DNA from: Saccharothrix luteola
GTDB lineage: Bacteria; Actinomycetota; Actinomycetes; Mycobacteriales; Pseudonocardiaceae
Assembly (NCBI RefSeq): GCF_020859565.1
Contig: NZ_JAJHUO010000026.1
Span: 28,079 to 92,078, forward strand
DNA: 64,000 nucleotides
Direction: 5' to 3'
Positions 1 to 7,917 of the stretch are shown piece after piece (within the stretch, counting starts at the first letter, position 1; every line of letters begins with the position of its first letter). Below the pieces are notes generated by a model. It saw only the letters and a list, made by a program, of their open reading frames with translations, did no database searches and had not been told where the DNA came from. The translations under genes were made by a program, and so were the position numbers.

Positions 1-101
1 CCCCCCCGGGGCCCCCAAACCTGGCCGCCCCCGGGGGTGTCGAGGCCGCCGGGATCAAGCGCGGCCTCGACACCCTGCTGGACGGCCTGCTGCGCGGCTA
101 G
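1..101 (+). CDS. 3' end of an unidentified gene (partial)
   Basis: Only the C-terminus is inside the window. From about position 36 the frame reads like real protein (GVEAAGIKRGLDTLLDGLLRG, written here in part) and stops with TAG at 99-101. The first 35 bases are long C and G runs that translate to Pro/Gly-rich residues unlike the rest, so the true coding sequence may only start to be trustworthy near position 36. The amphipathic Leu-rich tail resembles the ends of several small alpha/beta proteins, but no family can be named from about 22 residues. It converges on the tctA gene. Confidence 0.4.
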   Translation, partial: PPGPPNLAAPGGVEAAGIKRGLDTLLDGLLRG

Positions 102-123
102 GGCCAACACTGGTATTGGCCCT
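100..123. terminator. bidirectional hairpin between convergent genes
   Basis: AGGGCCAA (100-107) and TTGGCCCT (116-123) form a perfect 8-bp stem with an 8-base loop. The hairpin includes the last bases of the stop codons of both converging genes, so it can terminate transcription from either side. There is no T tract, which is usual for actinomycete terminators. Confidence 0.6.
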
Positions 124-1654
124 AGGCGTCCACCTTCGGCCGTTCCGGCTCCGGGGAGGCCTCGGTCGGCGGGGTCGGCTTGCGCAGCAGGCGGCGGATC
201 AGGGGCCAGAGCAGCAGGACCACCACGATCCCGTAGACGACCAGGGAGAACGGGGTGTTGACCAGGCCCGTCAGCGAACCGTCCGACAGCTGCAGGGCAC
301 GGCGCATCTGCTGTTCGGCGGCCGGGCCCAGGATCACGCCGATGATCGCCGGCAGCACGGGCAGGCCGTAGCGCCGCATCACGAAGCCCAGCACGCCGAT
401 CACGAACATCACCAGCAGGTCGAACACGTCGGCGTTCACCGCGTACGCGCCGACACCGGCGAAGAACAGGATCCCCGCGTACAGGTACGGCCGGGGGATG
501 TTCAGCAGCTTCGCCCACACCGGGGCCAACGGCAGGTTCAGCACCAGCAGCAGGCACAGGCCGATGAACAGCGACGCGATCAGGCCCCAGACCAGCGCCG
601 ACTCCCGCTCGAACAGCAGCGGCCCCGGCTGGATGCCGTACTGCTGGAACGCCGCCAGCATCACCGCGGCCACCGCCGTGGTCGGCAGGCCCAGCGTCAG
701 CATCGACACCAACGTGCCCGCGGCCGACGCGCTGGCCGTCGCCTCCGGACCGGCGACGCCCTCGATCGCGCCCTTGCCGAACTCGTCGCGGTGCTTGGAC
801 AGCCGCTTCTCCGCCACGTACGACAGGAACGTCGGGATCTCCGCGCCGCCGGCCGGGATCGCGCCGAACGGGAACCCGATCACCGGGCCACGCAGCCACG
901 GCTTCCACGACCGCCGCCAGTCCTCCCGACCCAGGAACGCGCGGCCGACGGGCACCGGCCGGGCGGGCTTGCGCCGCAGGTGGGCGGCCACCCACAACGA
1001 CTCGCCGACCGCGAACAGGGCCACCGCGACCACCACCACGTCGATGCCGTCGGCCAGGTGCAGCGAGCCGAACGTGAGCCGCTGCTGGCCCGTCATCTCG
1101 TCCAGCCCCACCAAGCCGATGGTGAGCCCGATGAGCAGGGACGCGAACCCGCGCACGCGGGACGCGCCGAGCACGGACGTGACCGCGATGAACGCCAGCA
1201 CCATGATCGCGAAGAAGTCCGGCGCGCCGATGTCCACGGCGAATTTCGCCACCGTGGGCGCGAGCAGGACGAGCAGGACCGTGCCGATGAGACCGCCGAC
1301 GAAGTGCCCGATGGCGGCGGCCGCAAGCGCTTGCGAACCGCGCCCCTTGCGCGCCATCGGGTTGCCGTCGATCGCCGCGACCACCGCGGCGCTCTCACCC
1401 GGCGTGTTCAGCAGGATGGACGTGGTCGAGCCGCCGAACATGCCGCCGTAGTAGATGCCGGCGAACATGATGAACGCGCCGGTCGGCTCCAGGCCGTAGG
1501 TGACGGGCAGCAGCAGCGCCACCGCCATCGCCGGCCCGATGCCCGGCAGCACGCCGATCGCCGTGCCCAGCAGCACGCCCAACGCCGCCAGCGCCAGGTG
1601 CGTCGGCGTCAACGCGGTCGAGAAACCCTCGAGGAGGTTGGTGAACGAGTCCAC
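122..1654 (-). CDS. tctA: tripartite tricarboxylate transporter large permease TctA
   Basis: This 510-residue polytopic membrane protein is the large subunit of a TctABC secondary transporter. Such systems import citrate or related di/tricarboxylates, driven by an ion gradient, with a periplasmic-type binding protein delivering substrate. The sequence has about a dozen hydrophobic segments and the family's conserved N-terminal stretch (LLGTAIGVLPGIGP, then IYYGGMFGGSTTSILLNTPG). The length is normal for TctA. The GTG start at 1654 lies one base beyond the tctB stop, so it is translationally coupled as the last gene of tctC-tctB-tctA. The C-terminus ends in a charged Pro/Glu-rich tail. The substrate cannot be read from the sequence. 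The divergent CitA-like sensor suggests a carboxylate. Confidence 0.93.
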   Translation of the reverse strand: MDSFTNLLEGFSTALTPTHLALAALGVLLGTAIGVLPGIGPAMAVALLLPVTYGLEPTGAFIMFAGIYYGGMFGGSTTSILLNTPGESAAVVAAIDGNPMARKGRGSQALAAAAIGHFVGGLIGTVLLVLLAPTVAKFAVDIGAPDFFAIMVLAFIAVTSVLGASRVRGFASLLIGLTIGLVGLDEMTGQQRLTFGSLHLADGIDVVVVAVALFAVGESLWVAAHLRRKPARPVPVGRAFLGREDWRRSWKPWLRGPVIGFPFGAIPAGGAEIPTFLSYVAEKRLSKHRDEFGKGAIEGVAGPEATASASAAGTLVSMLTLGLPTTAVAAVMLAAFQQYGIQPGPLLFERESALVWGLIASLFIGLCLLLVLNLPLAPVWAKLLNIPRPYLYAGILFFAGVGAYAVNADVFDLLVMFVIGVLGFVMRRYGLPVLPAIIGVILGPAAEQQMRRALQLSDGSLTGLVNTPFSLVVYGIVVVLLLWPLIRRLLRKPTPPTEASPEPERPKVDA

Positions 1655-1655
1655 G

Positions 1656-2195
1656 TCAGAACATCCCCATCAGCGGTCCGCCGGGCAGCGGCACGCCCAG
1701 GAGGTTGTTGAACAGCACGAACGTCGCCACCGACAGCCCGGCGGCGAGCAACGGGTCGCGCACGAAGGCGCGGCTGCCCAGCGCGTAGGCCGCGCCCCAG
1801 AACAGGATCGCCCCGGAGATGGGGAAGCCGACCACCCCGATCAGCGCCGCGTTGGCCAGGAACGCGCCGCACAGCAGCAGCACGGTCCGCCAGTCGGCCG
1901 GCGCGGAGAGGTCGACGTCCTCGCCGCCCTCCGCCTCGCCGCGCCCGCCGCGCAGCACGTCCCGCGCGAGCAGCGCGGCGACCACGACCAGCCCGACGCC
2001 GACCACCACCGGCACCGCCTTCGGCCCCACCGGGCCGCGCTGCGCGAAGTCGGTGTGGATCCGGATCGCGTCGACCAGGACCAGCACGCCCAACCCGACC
2101 AGCACCGCGGACACGCCCAGCTCCGACCGCTCCCGCAGCCACGCCCGGCTCAAGGGCTTGTTCACCGCCTTGTGCACGCCCATCCCTCCACTCAT
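1656..2195 (-). CDS. tctB: tripartite tricarboxylate transporter small permease TctB
   Basis: This 179-residue protein has four predicted membrane helices (about residues 26-43, 61-78, 104-122 and 126-165). That size and topology match TctB, the small membrane subunit that pairs with TctA. A hydrophilic loop rich in Gly/Glu (residues 81-101) separates the two helix pairs. The ATG at 2195 overlaps the tctC stop as ATGA. A second ATG four codons in (2183) is preceded immediately by GGAGGG, too close to serve as its own ribosome site, so the coupled start is preferred. TctB is poorly conserved, and the assignment rests partly on its position between tctC and tctA. Confidence 0.88.
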   Translation of the reverse strand: MSGGMGVHKAVNKPLSRAWLRERSELGVSAVLVGLGVLVLVDAIRIHTDFAQRGPVGPKAVPVVVGVGLVVVAALLARDVLRGGRGEAEGGEDVDLSAPADWRTVLLLCGAFLANAALIGVVGFPISGAILFWGAAYALGSRAFVRDPLLAAGLSVATFVLFNNLLGVPLPGGPLMGMF

Positions 2196-3172
2196 GCCAA
2201 CCCCAGGTCCTTGAGCACGGCCGCCACCCGGTCGTTCTCCTCGCGCAGGAACGCGCCGAACTCGTCCCCCGGCGCGAACGCGTCCGTCCACCCGTTGCGC
2301 GCCAACGCCTCCCGCCACTGCGGCGTGCCGTGCAGGTGGGTGAACAGGTCCACCAGCCGGGCCCGGTCGGCGTCGGTGATGCCCGGCGGCGCGACCACGC
2401 CGCGCCAGTTGTTGAACTCGACGTCCACACCGGACTCGCGCAACGTCGGCGCGTCCACGCCGGGCAGCCGCGCGCCGCTGGTCACCGCGAGCACCCGGAT
2501 CTGCCCGGCCTCGATCTGGTCGCGGTACTCGCCGACGCCGGACACGCCGAACGCGACCTTCCCGCCCAGCACCGAGGCCAGCAGCTCGCCGCCGCCGTCG
2601 TACGGGATGTAGTTGACCCGCCGCGGGTCCAGGCCGACGGCCTTGGCGATCAGCATCGGCGCCAGGTGGTCGGGACCGCCGGGCGACGAGCCGCCGCCGA
2701 CCGTGACCCCGCCCGGGTCCGCCCGCCACGCCCCGACCAGCTCGTCCAGCGTCCGGTACGGCGAGTCCGCGCCGACCACCACGATGTCCGGCTCCTCGAT
2801 GAGCTTCGCGATCGGCGTGGTGTCCAGCAGCGACGACGGCGCCTTGTTCGTGTAGACGCTGCCGACCACGCCCAGGCCCATGGACATCACGAGCTTGCCG
2901 TTGCCGCGCTCGCTGACCGTGCGGCCGAGCCCGACCGTGCCGCCCGCGCCGGGCAGGTTGAACACCTCGGTGTTGCGGATCAGCTCCGCGTCCTCCATCG
3001 CCTTCGCCGCGGTGCGCGCCGTGACGTCGTAACCGCCGCCCGGCGCGTTCGGCACCAGCACGCGCAGGCTGCGCAACGACGCCGTGGTGTCCGCGCCGGA
3101 CGTCAGCAGCGGCGGCACGAGGACGACGACCGCCAGCGCGCCGGCGACCGCGACCCAGTTCCTGATCCGCAC
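2192..3172 (-). CDS. tctC: tripartite tricarboxylate transporter substrate-binding protein TctC
   Basis: The 326-residue extracytoplasmic binding protein has an N-terminal hydrophobic anchor (WVAVAGALAVVVLVPP) without a lipobox cysteine, so it is probably held by an uncleaved or Sec-cleaved signal. The mature part shows the Bug/TctC fold signatures, including PNAPGGGYDVTAR near the start and NLPGAGGTVGL about 40 residues later. The GTG at 3172 was chosen because GAGGTGGGG lies six bases upstream. An open frame continues to a TTG further upstream, but that region has no such site and is not family-like. It is the first gene of the tctCBA operon and faces the sensor kinase across a roughly 115-base gap. 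Confidence 0.92.
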   Translation of the reverse strand: MRIRNWVAVAGALAVVVLVPPLLTSGADTTASLRSLRVLVPNAPGGGYDVTARTAAKAMEDAELIRNTEVFNLPGAGGTVGLGRTVSERGNGKLVMSMGLGVVGSVYTNKAPSSLLDTTPIAKLIEEPDIVVVGADSPYRTLDELVGAWRADPGGVTVGGGSSPGGPDHLAPMLIAKAVGLDPRRVNYIPYDGGGELLASVLGGKVAFGVSGVGEYRDQIEAGQIRVLAVTSGARLPGVDAPTLRESGVDVEFNNWRGVVAPPGITDADRARLVDLFTHLHGTPQWREALARNGWTDAFAPGDEFGAFLREENDRVAAVLKDLGLA

Positions 3173-3287
3173 TGTGATCCCCACCTCTCTTCCGCGTGGT
3201 TGGACATGTTGCACTCGTGTAAACAGGGAAGTCCCGCTTGCGCGCCTAAGGGTTCTTTTGTTCTTTGTGGTCATCGGGAGGTGCTGA
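3173..3287. promoter_or_regulatory. divergent tctC / sensor-kinase control region
   Basis: This short intergenic region must hold promoters for both the transporter operon and the two-component system. It contains the direct repeat GTTCTTT at 3252-3258 and again at 3260-3266 (8-base spacing), an unusually A/T-rich patch for this genome. CitB/DctR-type regulators often bind A/T-rich direct repeats, so this is a candidate operator. The link is inferred from position only. Confidence 0.35.
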
Positions 3288-4844
3288 TTGGCCAAGAAGA
3301 TCGGACGCGGATCGCTGGCCCGTCAGCTGCTCGTGTGGCAACTGGTAGTGGTCGTGGCGCTGCTGTGCGCGGTGGGAGTGCTGTCGGTCGTCCAAGCGGG
3401 GAACAACTTCCGCACGACCGAGGGACGCCGGATGCTGTCCGTGGCCGAGGACGTCGCCGCGACGGCGGGTGTGCGGGCGTCGCTGGCCGACCCGCTGCGG
3501 CACTACGCGCTGGCGCCGTTCGCGGAGAGCGCCCGCAGCCTGTCCGGCGCCAGCTACGTGATCATCACCGACCCCGGTCGCGAGGTCCTGACCTCGCCGG
3601 ACCCGAGCCAGGTCGGCGAGCCGCTCGACGTCGGCGACAGCACGGCGGCGAGCGGCCGGTCGTGGGTGGGCGAGCTGGGCGGCGCGACCGTGGCGCACGT
3701 GCCGGTGATCGGCGACGACGGCGCGGTGATCGGGCTGGTCGCGGCCGGGCGGCAGGCGCCGGGCTTCTGGGACGGTGTGCTGGACTCGCCCGACAACGCG
3801 TTGCGGCTGCTCGGGGTGGCGCTGGTCATCGGCGTCACGGGGTCGCTGCTGCTCGCGCGGCGGGTGAAGAACCAGACGCTGGGCCTGGAGCCGCACGAGA
3901 TCACCGCGCTGGTCGAGTACCGGGAGGCACTGCTGCACGGCATCAAGGAGGGCGTCGTCGCGCTCGACCCGCAACACCGGATCACCCTGGTCAACGACCA
4001 CGCGCGCGACCTGCTGGCGCTGCCGCCGGACGCGGTCGGCCGGTCGGTGTCCGAGCTCGACCTGGACGAACGGCTGCGCGACGTGCTCACCGGGCGGGCG
4101 ACCGGCGTGGACCAGCTCGCGCTCACCGGCGGCCGGGTGCTCACGCTCAACTACATGCCGCTCGACGTGCACGGCGCCGTGGTCACCCTGCGGGACCGGA
4201 CGGAGCTGACCACGTTGCGGGACGAGCTGGACGCGAACCGGCACGCCACCGACACGCTGCGCGCGCAGGCGCACGAGTTCAGCAACCGCCTGCACACCAT
4301 CGCGGGCCTGGTCGAGCTCGGCGAGTACGACGAGGTGCGCGGGTTCATCAGCCGCATCACCACCGCGCACGGCGCCTGGCGCGCGGAGGTCGGCTCGAAG
4401 GTCGCCGACCCGGCCGTGGCGGCGCTGCTGATCGCCAAGTCCAGCCTCGCCGCCGAACGCGGCACCGGGCTGCGGATGGCGCCGGACAGCTCGCTCGGCG
4501 CGGTGGACGAGGCGTTGTCCACGGACCTCGTCACGGTGATCGGGAACCTGGTGGACAACGCGCTGGACGCGCTGTCGGGGCGCGGTTGGATCGAGGTGTC
4601 CGTGCGGTCGACGTCCGAGGAGGTCGTCGTGGTGGTGCGGGACTCCGGGCCGGGCGTGGCGGCGGGGCTGGCCGAGGAGGTCTTCCGGCACGGGTTCACC
4701 ACGAAGGCCGCCGAGCAGGGCAGGCGCGGGCTCGGGCTGGCGCTGACCCGGCAGACGTGCCTGCGGCGCGGCGGGTCCGTCCGGGTGCACAACGAGGACG
4801 GCGCGGTGTTCACCGCGCGGCTGCCCGTGGAGGTGCCGGTGTGA
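3288..4844 (+). CDS. CitA/DcuS-type sensor histidine kinase
   Basis: This 518-residue membrane kinase is predicted to sense an extracellular carboxylate and phosphorylate the regulator encoded next. Domains in order: transmembrane helix 12-36, extracytoplasmic single-Cache-like sensor about 38-170, second helix 172-190, PAS domain about 210-300, a SpoOB-type dimerisation helix carrying the phospho-acceptor His329 in AHEFSNRLH, and an HATPase domain with N box VDNALDA (421-427), DSGPGV (452-457) and GLGLAL (481-486). The TTG start is supported by GGGAGGT seven to eight bases upstream. Its stop overlaps the response-regulator start (GTGA). The divergent tctCBA operon is the likely target. Confidence 0.9.
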   Translation: MAKKIGRGSLARQLLVWQLVVVVALLCAVGVLSVVQAGNNFRTTEGRRMLSVAEDVAATAGVRASLADPLRHYALAPFAESARSLSGASYVIITDPGREVLTSPDPSQVGEPLDVGDSTAASGRSWVGELGGATVAHVPVIGDDGAVIGLVAAGRQAPGFWDGVLDSPDNALRLLGVALVIGVTGSLLLARRVKNQTLGLEPHEITALVEYREALLHGIKEGVVALDPQHRITLVNDHARDLLALPPDAVGRSVSELDLDERLRDVLTGRATGVDQLALTGGRVLTLNYMPLDVHGAVVTLRDRTELTTLRDELDANRHATDTLRAQAHEFSNRLHTIAGLVELGEYDEVRGFISRITTAHGAWRAEVGSKVADPAVAALLIAKSSLAAERGTGLRMAPDSSLGAVDEALSTDLVTVIGNLVDNALDALSGRGWIEVSVRSTSEEVVVVVRDSGPGVAAGLAEEVFRHGFTTKAAEQGRRGLGLALTRQTCLRRGGSVRVHNEDGAVFTARLPVEVPV

Positions 4845-5503
4845 TCAGGGTCCTGGTGGTGGACGACGACTTCATGGTCGCGAAGGTCCACAGTGGATAC
4901 GTGGCGCGGACGCCCGGGTTCGAGGTCGTCGGCGTGGCGCACAACGGCGCGGATGCCGTGCGGCTGGTGCGGGAGCTGCGGCCGGACCTGGTGCTGCTGG
5001 ACGTGTACCTGCCCGACGTCGACGGGTTGGCCGTGCTGCGGGAGCTGCGGGGGGTGGCCGACGACGTGGACGTCATCGTGATCACGGCGGCCACGGACGT
5101 GGAGACGGTGCGTAGCGCCATGCGCGGCGGCGTGCTGCACTACCTGATCAAGCCGTTCGAGTACGCCGCGCTGCGCGACCAGCTCGCCCACTTCGCCGCG
5201 CTCGACCGGCGGCTCGACCAGCTCGCGTCGGCCGGCCAGGCGGACGTGGACCAGGTGTTCGGCGCGCGGCCGAGCACCGCGCCCGTGCTGCCGAAGGGGC
5301 TGACCGCGCAGACCGCGGCGCTGGTGGAACGCGTGCTGCGGAACCGGCCGGTGACGGCCAGCGAGTGCGCGGACGCCACCGAGCTGGCCAGGGTGTCCGC
5401 GCGGCGGTACCTGGAGCACTTCGTGAGCACCGGCAAGGCCGAGGTGCGGCTGAAGTACGGCGGCACCGGGCGGCCCGAACGCCTCTACGTCTGGCTGGGC
5501 TGA
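4841..5503 (+). CDS. CitB/DctR-family response regulator
   Basis: A 220-residue two-domain regulator. The receiver domain (1-120) has the acidic pocket VDDD (8-10), the phospho-acceptor Asp54 in LLDVYLPD and the conserved Lys104 in IKPF. A linker leads to a C-terminal winged-helix region (about 150-220, TAQTAALVERVL onward, with RVSARRYLEHF as the likely recognition helix) typical of the CitB/MalR/DcuR branch. The GTG start sits inside the kinase stop codon, so kinase and regulator are translationally coupled. It probably activates tctCBA in response to the kinase. Its 3' end overlaps the convergent methyltransferase gene by 19 bases. Confidence 0.9.
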   Translation: MIRVLVVDDDFMVAKVHSGYVARTPGFEVVGVAHNGADAVRLVRELRPDLVLLDVYLPDVDGLAVLRELRGVADDVDVIVITAATDVETVRSAMRGGVLHYLIKPFEYAALRDQLAHFAALDRRLDQLASAGQADVDQVFGARPSTAPVLPKGLTAQTAALVERVLRNRPVTASECADATELARVSARRYLEHFVSTGKAEVRLKYGGTGRPERLYVWLG

Positions 5504-6141
5504 CCGCTCTTGCGCACGATCAGGTAACCCTGCCGCGTCTTCTCCCACCTCGGGTCGGCCGGCTCCCGTTCCAGCCGGGTGTGCGGCTCGAACCCGGCCT
5601 CGGCGAGCTGGCCGAGCACCCGGTCGGGGTCCAGCCGGAACACGTCCAGCAGGATGTCGTGCCCGTAGCCCTGCTCGTACCGCCGGACCTCGTCGCCGAT
5701 CTGGAACGCCAGCACCAGCAGGCCGCCGGGCGCGAGCACGCGGTGGAACTCGGCGAACACCGCCGGGTGCCGCTCCCACGGCACGTGGATCACCGAGTAC
5801 CAGGCCAGCGCGCCGCCCAGCGAGCCGTCCGGCAGGTCGAGGTCGAGCATCGAACCCACCTCGAACCGCACGTCCGGGTGGTCGCGGCGGGCGACCTCGA
5901 CCATCCCGGGCGACAGGTCGACGCCGAACACGTCCACGCCGAGCCGCTTGAGGTGGCCGGAGATCCGGCCGGGACCGCAGCCGACGTCCGCGACCCGGCC
6001 CCGCACCAGCTCCGCGAACATCCCGAGCACCGCCCGGTCCGCCGGGATCTCCGCGAGCAGGTCGCGCGCGAGGTCGGCGTAGCTGTGGGCGACGGTGTCG
6101 TAGGCGGTGCGCGCCATGGTGAGGAACTCGGGCTCGGTCAC
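5485..6141 (-). CDS. class I SAM-dependent methyltransferase
   Basis: A 218-residue Methyltransf_11/25-type enzyme. Motif I is VADVGCGPGRISGHL, motif II FGVDLSPGMVEVA binds the ribose through its acidic residue, and the post-motif VIHVPWERHPAVFAEFHRVLAPGG is typical of small-molecule methylases. The GTG at 6141 gives the N-terminus TEPEFLTMARTAYDTVA, which is the usual beginning of this actinobacterial subfamily. An internal ATG eight codons on is less likely. Substrate is unknown. It stands between a convergent response regulator and arfB, with an 11-base gap to the latter. Confidence 0.82.
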   Translation of the reverse strand: MTEPEFLTMARTAYDTVAHSYADLARDLLAEIPADRAVLGMFAELVRGRVADVGCGPGRISGHLKRLGVDVFGVDLSPGMVEVARRDHPDVRFEVGSMLDLDLPDGSLGGALAWYSVIHVPWERHPAVFAEFHRVLAPGGLLVLAFQIGDEVRRYEQGYGHDILLDVFRLDPDRVLGQLAEAGFEPHTRLEREPADPRWEKTRQGYLIVRKSGQPSQT

Positions 6142-6152
6142 GCCCCGGGACC

Positions 6153-6581
6153 TTAGTCCCAGCCACCGCCGCGGCGGCCCTGCTTCGTCTGGGCGCGGCG
6201 CTTCTTCTCCGCGATGCGGCGTTCCTTCGAGCCCTTGGTCGGCTTGGTCGCACGGCGCACCGGCGGTGGCGCGGCGGCGGCGTCGCGCAGGAGCCGGGCC
6301 AGTCGCTCGCGGGCCGCCTGGCGGTTCTGCAACTGCGCCCGGTGCTCGCTCGCGGTCACCGTGAGCACGCCGTCCACCAGGCGTTTCTCGAGTCGGCCGA
6401 GCATCCTCGCGCGCAACCACCCCGGCACGGACGGCGAGGCAGCCAGGTCGAAGCTCAGCTCGACCCGGCTGTCCGCCGTGTTCACGCCCTGGCCACCGGG
6501 GCCCGAGGACCGGGAGAACCGCTCGCTCAACTCGGCCGCCGGTATCACCAGCGTCCGCGTCACGGTCAGGTCCTCGGCCAC
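6153..6581 (-). CDS. arfB: alternative ribosome-rescue peptidyl-tRNA hydrolase ArfB
   Basis: The 142-residue protein has the release-factor catalytic motif GPGGQ (GGQ at 29-31) near its N-terminus, followed by the strand/helix core and a C-terminal basic tail (RRATKPTKGSKERRIAEKKRR...). That tail in ArfB/YaeJ enters the empty mRNA channel of stalled ribosomes. It lacks the codon-recognition domains of RF1/RF2, and its length is normal for ArfB. Function: hydrolysis of peptidyl-tRNA on ribosomes stalled without a stop codon. Its start follows the neighbouring hypothetical gene by 9 bases in opposite transcriptional order, so no operon is implied beyond same-strand proximity. Confidence 0.92.
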   Translation of the reverse strand: MAEDLTVTRTLVIPAAELSERFSRSSGPGGQGVNTADSRVELSFDLAASPSVPGWLRARMLGRLEKRLVDGVLTVTASEHRAQLQNRQAARERLARLLRDAAAAPPPVRRATKPTKGSKERRIAEKKRRAQTKQGRRGGGWD

Positions 6582-6590
6582 CGGTACAGG

Positions 6591-7367
6591 TTAGAAGACC
6601 AGCCCCGGCACGGTCGCGAGGTTTACCACCTCGTCGACGGTGAGCGGCTGCGAACCGCCTGACAGGGGGGTGGTGTCGAACTCGCCGGTGCCGCGGTCCT
6701 CGATGCCCTGGGACGACACCTGCATCATCTTGTCGCCCGGCAGTTCCACCGTGACGCGGATCGGCCGGCCGGCGGTGCCCGGGTCCGTCTCCACCTTGAC
6801 CGCACGACCGTCGCTCGTGGTCTGCTCGACGCAGGTGCGGGCGGGCGACTGGAACGTCGGGGACCCGCAGTCCTCGTACGAGCGGTGCGAGAACATGATG
6901 AACGACACGATGCCCGCGCCCCGGCCGGAGGTCACCTCCGTCGTGTTCTGGTAGAACGGCCCGGCCCCCCAGAACCCCCAGTAGCCGGCCCCTCCCTCCG
7001 GACCTCGCGGCTGGACGCCTGCCGGGATCGCGCCGGAGTCGCGCAGGATCCGCGTCAGCTCCGCCGCGTGCTCGTCGGACACGCCCGGGGCCAGGGGGGT
7101 CGAGGGAAGACCGGTCCGCGGGACCACCACCGGGGACTGGGACGTGCCCGCCCGACCCGCGTCCGGGCCGCCGCCACCGACCCCGCCGCCGAGGTTCACC
7201 GCGGTCGGCACGGCGATCACGACCGCCGCGACCACCGCCGCCGCGCCGACGGACGCGTACCGGGTCGCCACCTTGCGCCTGCCCGCGCGCCGGATCGCCG
7301 ACTTGTCGACGGCCAGCGGCGGTTCGTCGCCGAACGCCGCGGCCAGGGTCTGCTTGATGTCGGTCAT
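6591..7367 (-). CDS. membrane protein coupled to a SigE-family sigma factor
   Basis: The protein is 258 residues and not recognised as a named family. A short cytoplasmic segment (1-32, including FGDEPPL and a basic patch RRAGRRK) precedes one transmembrane helix (about 38-57). A Gly/Pro/Thr-rich linker and an extracellular domain with two cysteines (CGSPTFQSPARTC) follow. The ATG overlaps the sigma-factor stop as ATGA, and GGAGGAG lies upstream. One helix, a cytosolic tail and coupling to an ECF-like sigma gene suggest an anti-sigma or sensor role, although no zinc-binding HxxxCxxC motif is present. The same layout recurs twice more in this window (43.0 and 45.4 kb). Confidence 0.7.
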   Translation of the reverse strand: MTDIKQTLAAAFGDEPPLAVDKSAIRRAGRRKVATRYASVGAAAVVAAVVIAVPTAVNLGGGVGGGGPDAGRAGTSQSPVVVPRTGLPSTPLAPGVSDEHAAELTRILRDSGAIPAGVQPRGPEGGAGYWGFWGAGPFYQNTTEVTSGRGAGIVSFIMFSHRSYEDCGSPTFQSPARTCVEQTTSDGRAVKVETDPGTAGRPIRVTVELPGDKMMQVSSQGIEDRGTGEFDTTPLSGGSQPLTVDEVVNLATVPGLVF

Positions 7368-7855
7368 CGCTGCTCCTCCAGGACGTCGTGCCCGAGAAGG
7401 TCGCGCAGCGCGGCCAAGCCCTTGGCCGCCTGGCTCTTCACGGTGCCTTCGGTTCGCCCGAGGAGGCGTGCGGTCTCCGTGACGCTCAGGTCCTCCCAGT
7501 AGCGGAGCACCACCACCGTCCGCTGGCCCACCGGCAACGACGCCAGCGCGCGCCGCACGTCGAGGTCGGACGGCGCGCCGGCCACCGGTGTGTCCGGCAC
7601 CGCGTCGACCACCGTCTCCCGCCGCCGGAACGCCCGCCGCGAGTCGTCGATGGCCGCGCGGACCAGCACCTTCCGCGCGTAGGCGTCCGGCGACACGTCC
7701 CGCCGCACCCTGGGCCAGGCGACGTACAGCTTGGTCAGCGCCGTCTGCACCAGGTCCTCGGCGCGGTGCCAGTCCCCGCACAGCAGGTACGCGGTCCGCC
7801 GCATCACCAGCGCACGGGCGTCGACGTACTCGTCGAACTCACGATCGCGATCCAC
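7364..7855 (-). CDS. SigE-family (ECF-like) RNA polymerase sigma factor
   Basis: A 163-residue sigma-70 family factor. Region 2 carries RRTAYLLCGDWHRAEDLVQTAL, the signature of the actinobacterial SigE-family group. Region 4 has SVTETARLLGRTEGTVKSQAAKGLAAL, a helix-turn-helix for the -35 element. The GTG start at 7855 is supported by GAGGAGGGG four bases upstream. A longer open frame upstream is Arg/Pro-rich and not family-like. It is translationally coupled to the following membrane protein. It probably controls a stress or envelope regulon, but the target cannot be seen here. Confidence 0.9.
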   Translation of the reverse strand: MDRDREFDEYVDARALVMRRTAYLLCGDWHRAEDLVQTALTKLYVAWPRVRRDVSPDAYARKVLVRAAIDDSRRAFRRRETVVDAVPDTPVAGAPSDLDVRRALASLPVGQRTVVVLRYWEDLSVTETARLLGRTEGTVKSQAAKGLAALRDLLGHDVLEEQR

Positions 7856-7917
7856 TCGGCCCCTCCTCGGTCGCCGCTTGATACGGATCGGCGACCGCCG
7901 GAGGTTGCTGCCGGGAC

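Noticed and set aside
116..1711. Long plus-strand open frame opposite tctA
   Set aside because: Its translation is Arg/His/Gln-rich low complexity, typical of an antisense frame of G+C-rich coding DNA, and tctA on the other strand is a clear family member.
2330..4840. Plus-strand frame leading into the response regulator, as if one 1057-residue protein
   Set aside because: Only the part after GTG 4841 is protein-like. The rest is antisense to tctC and out of frame with the sensor kinase.
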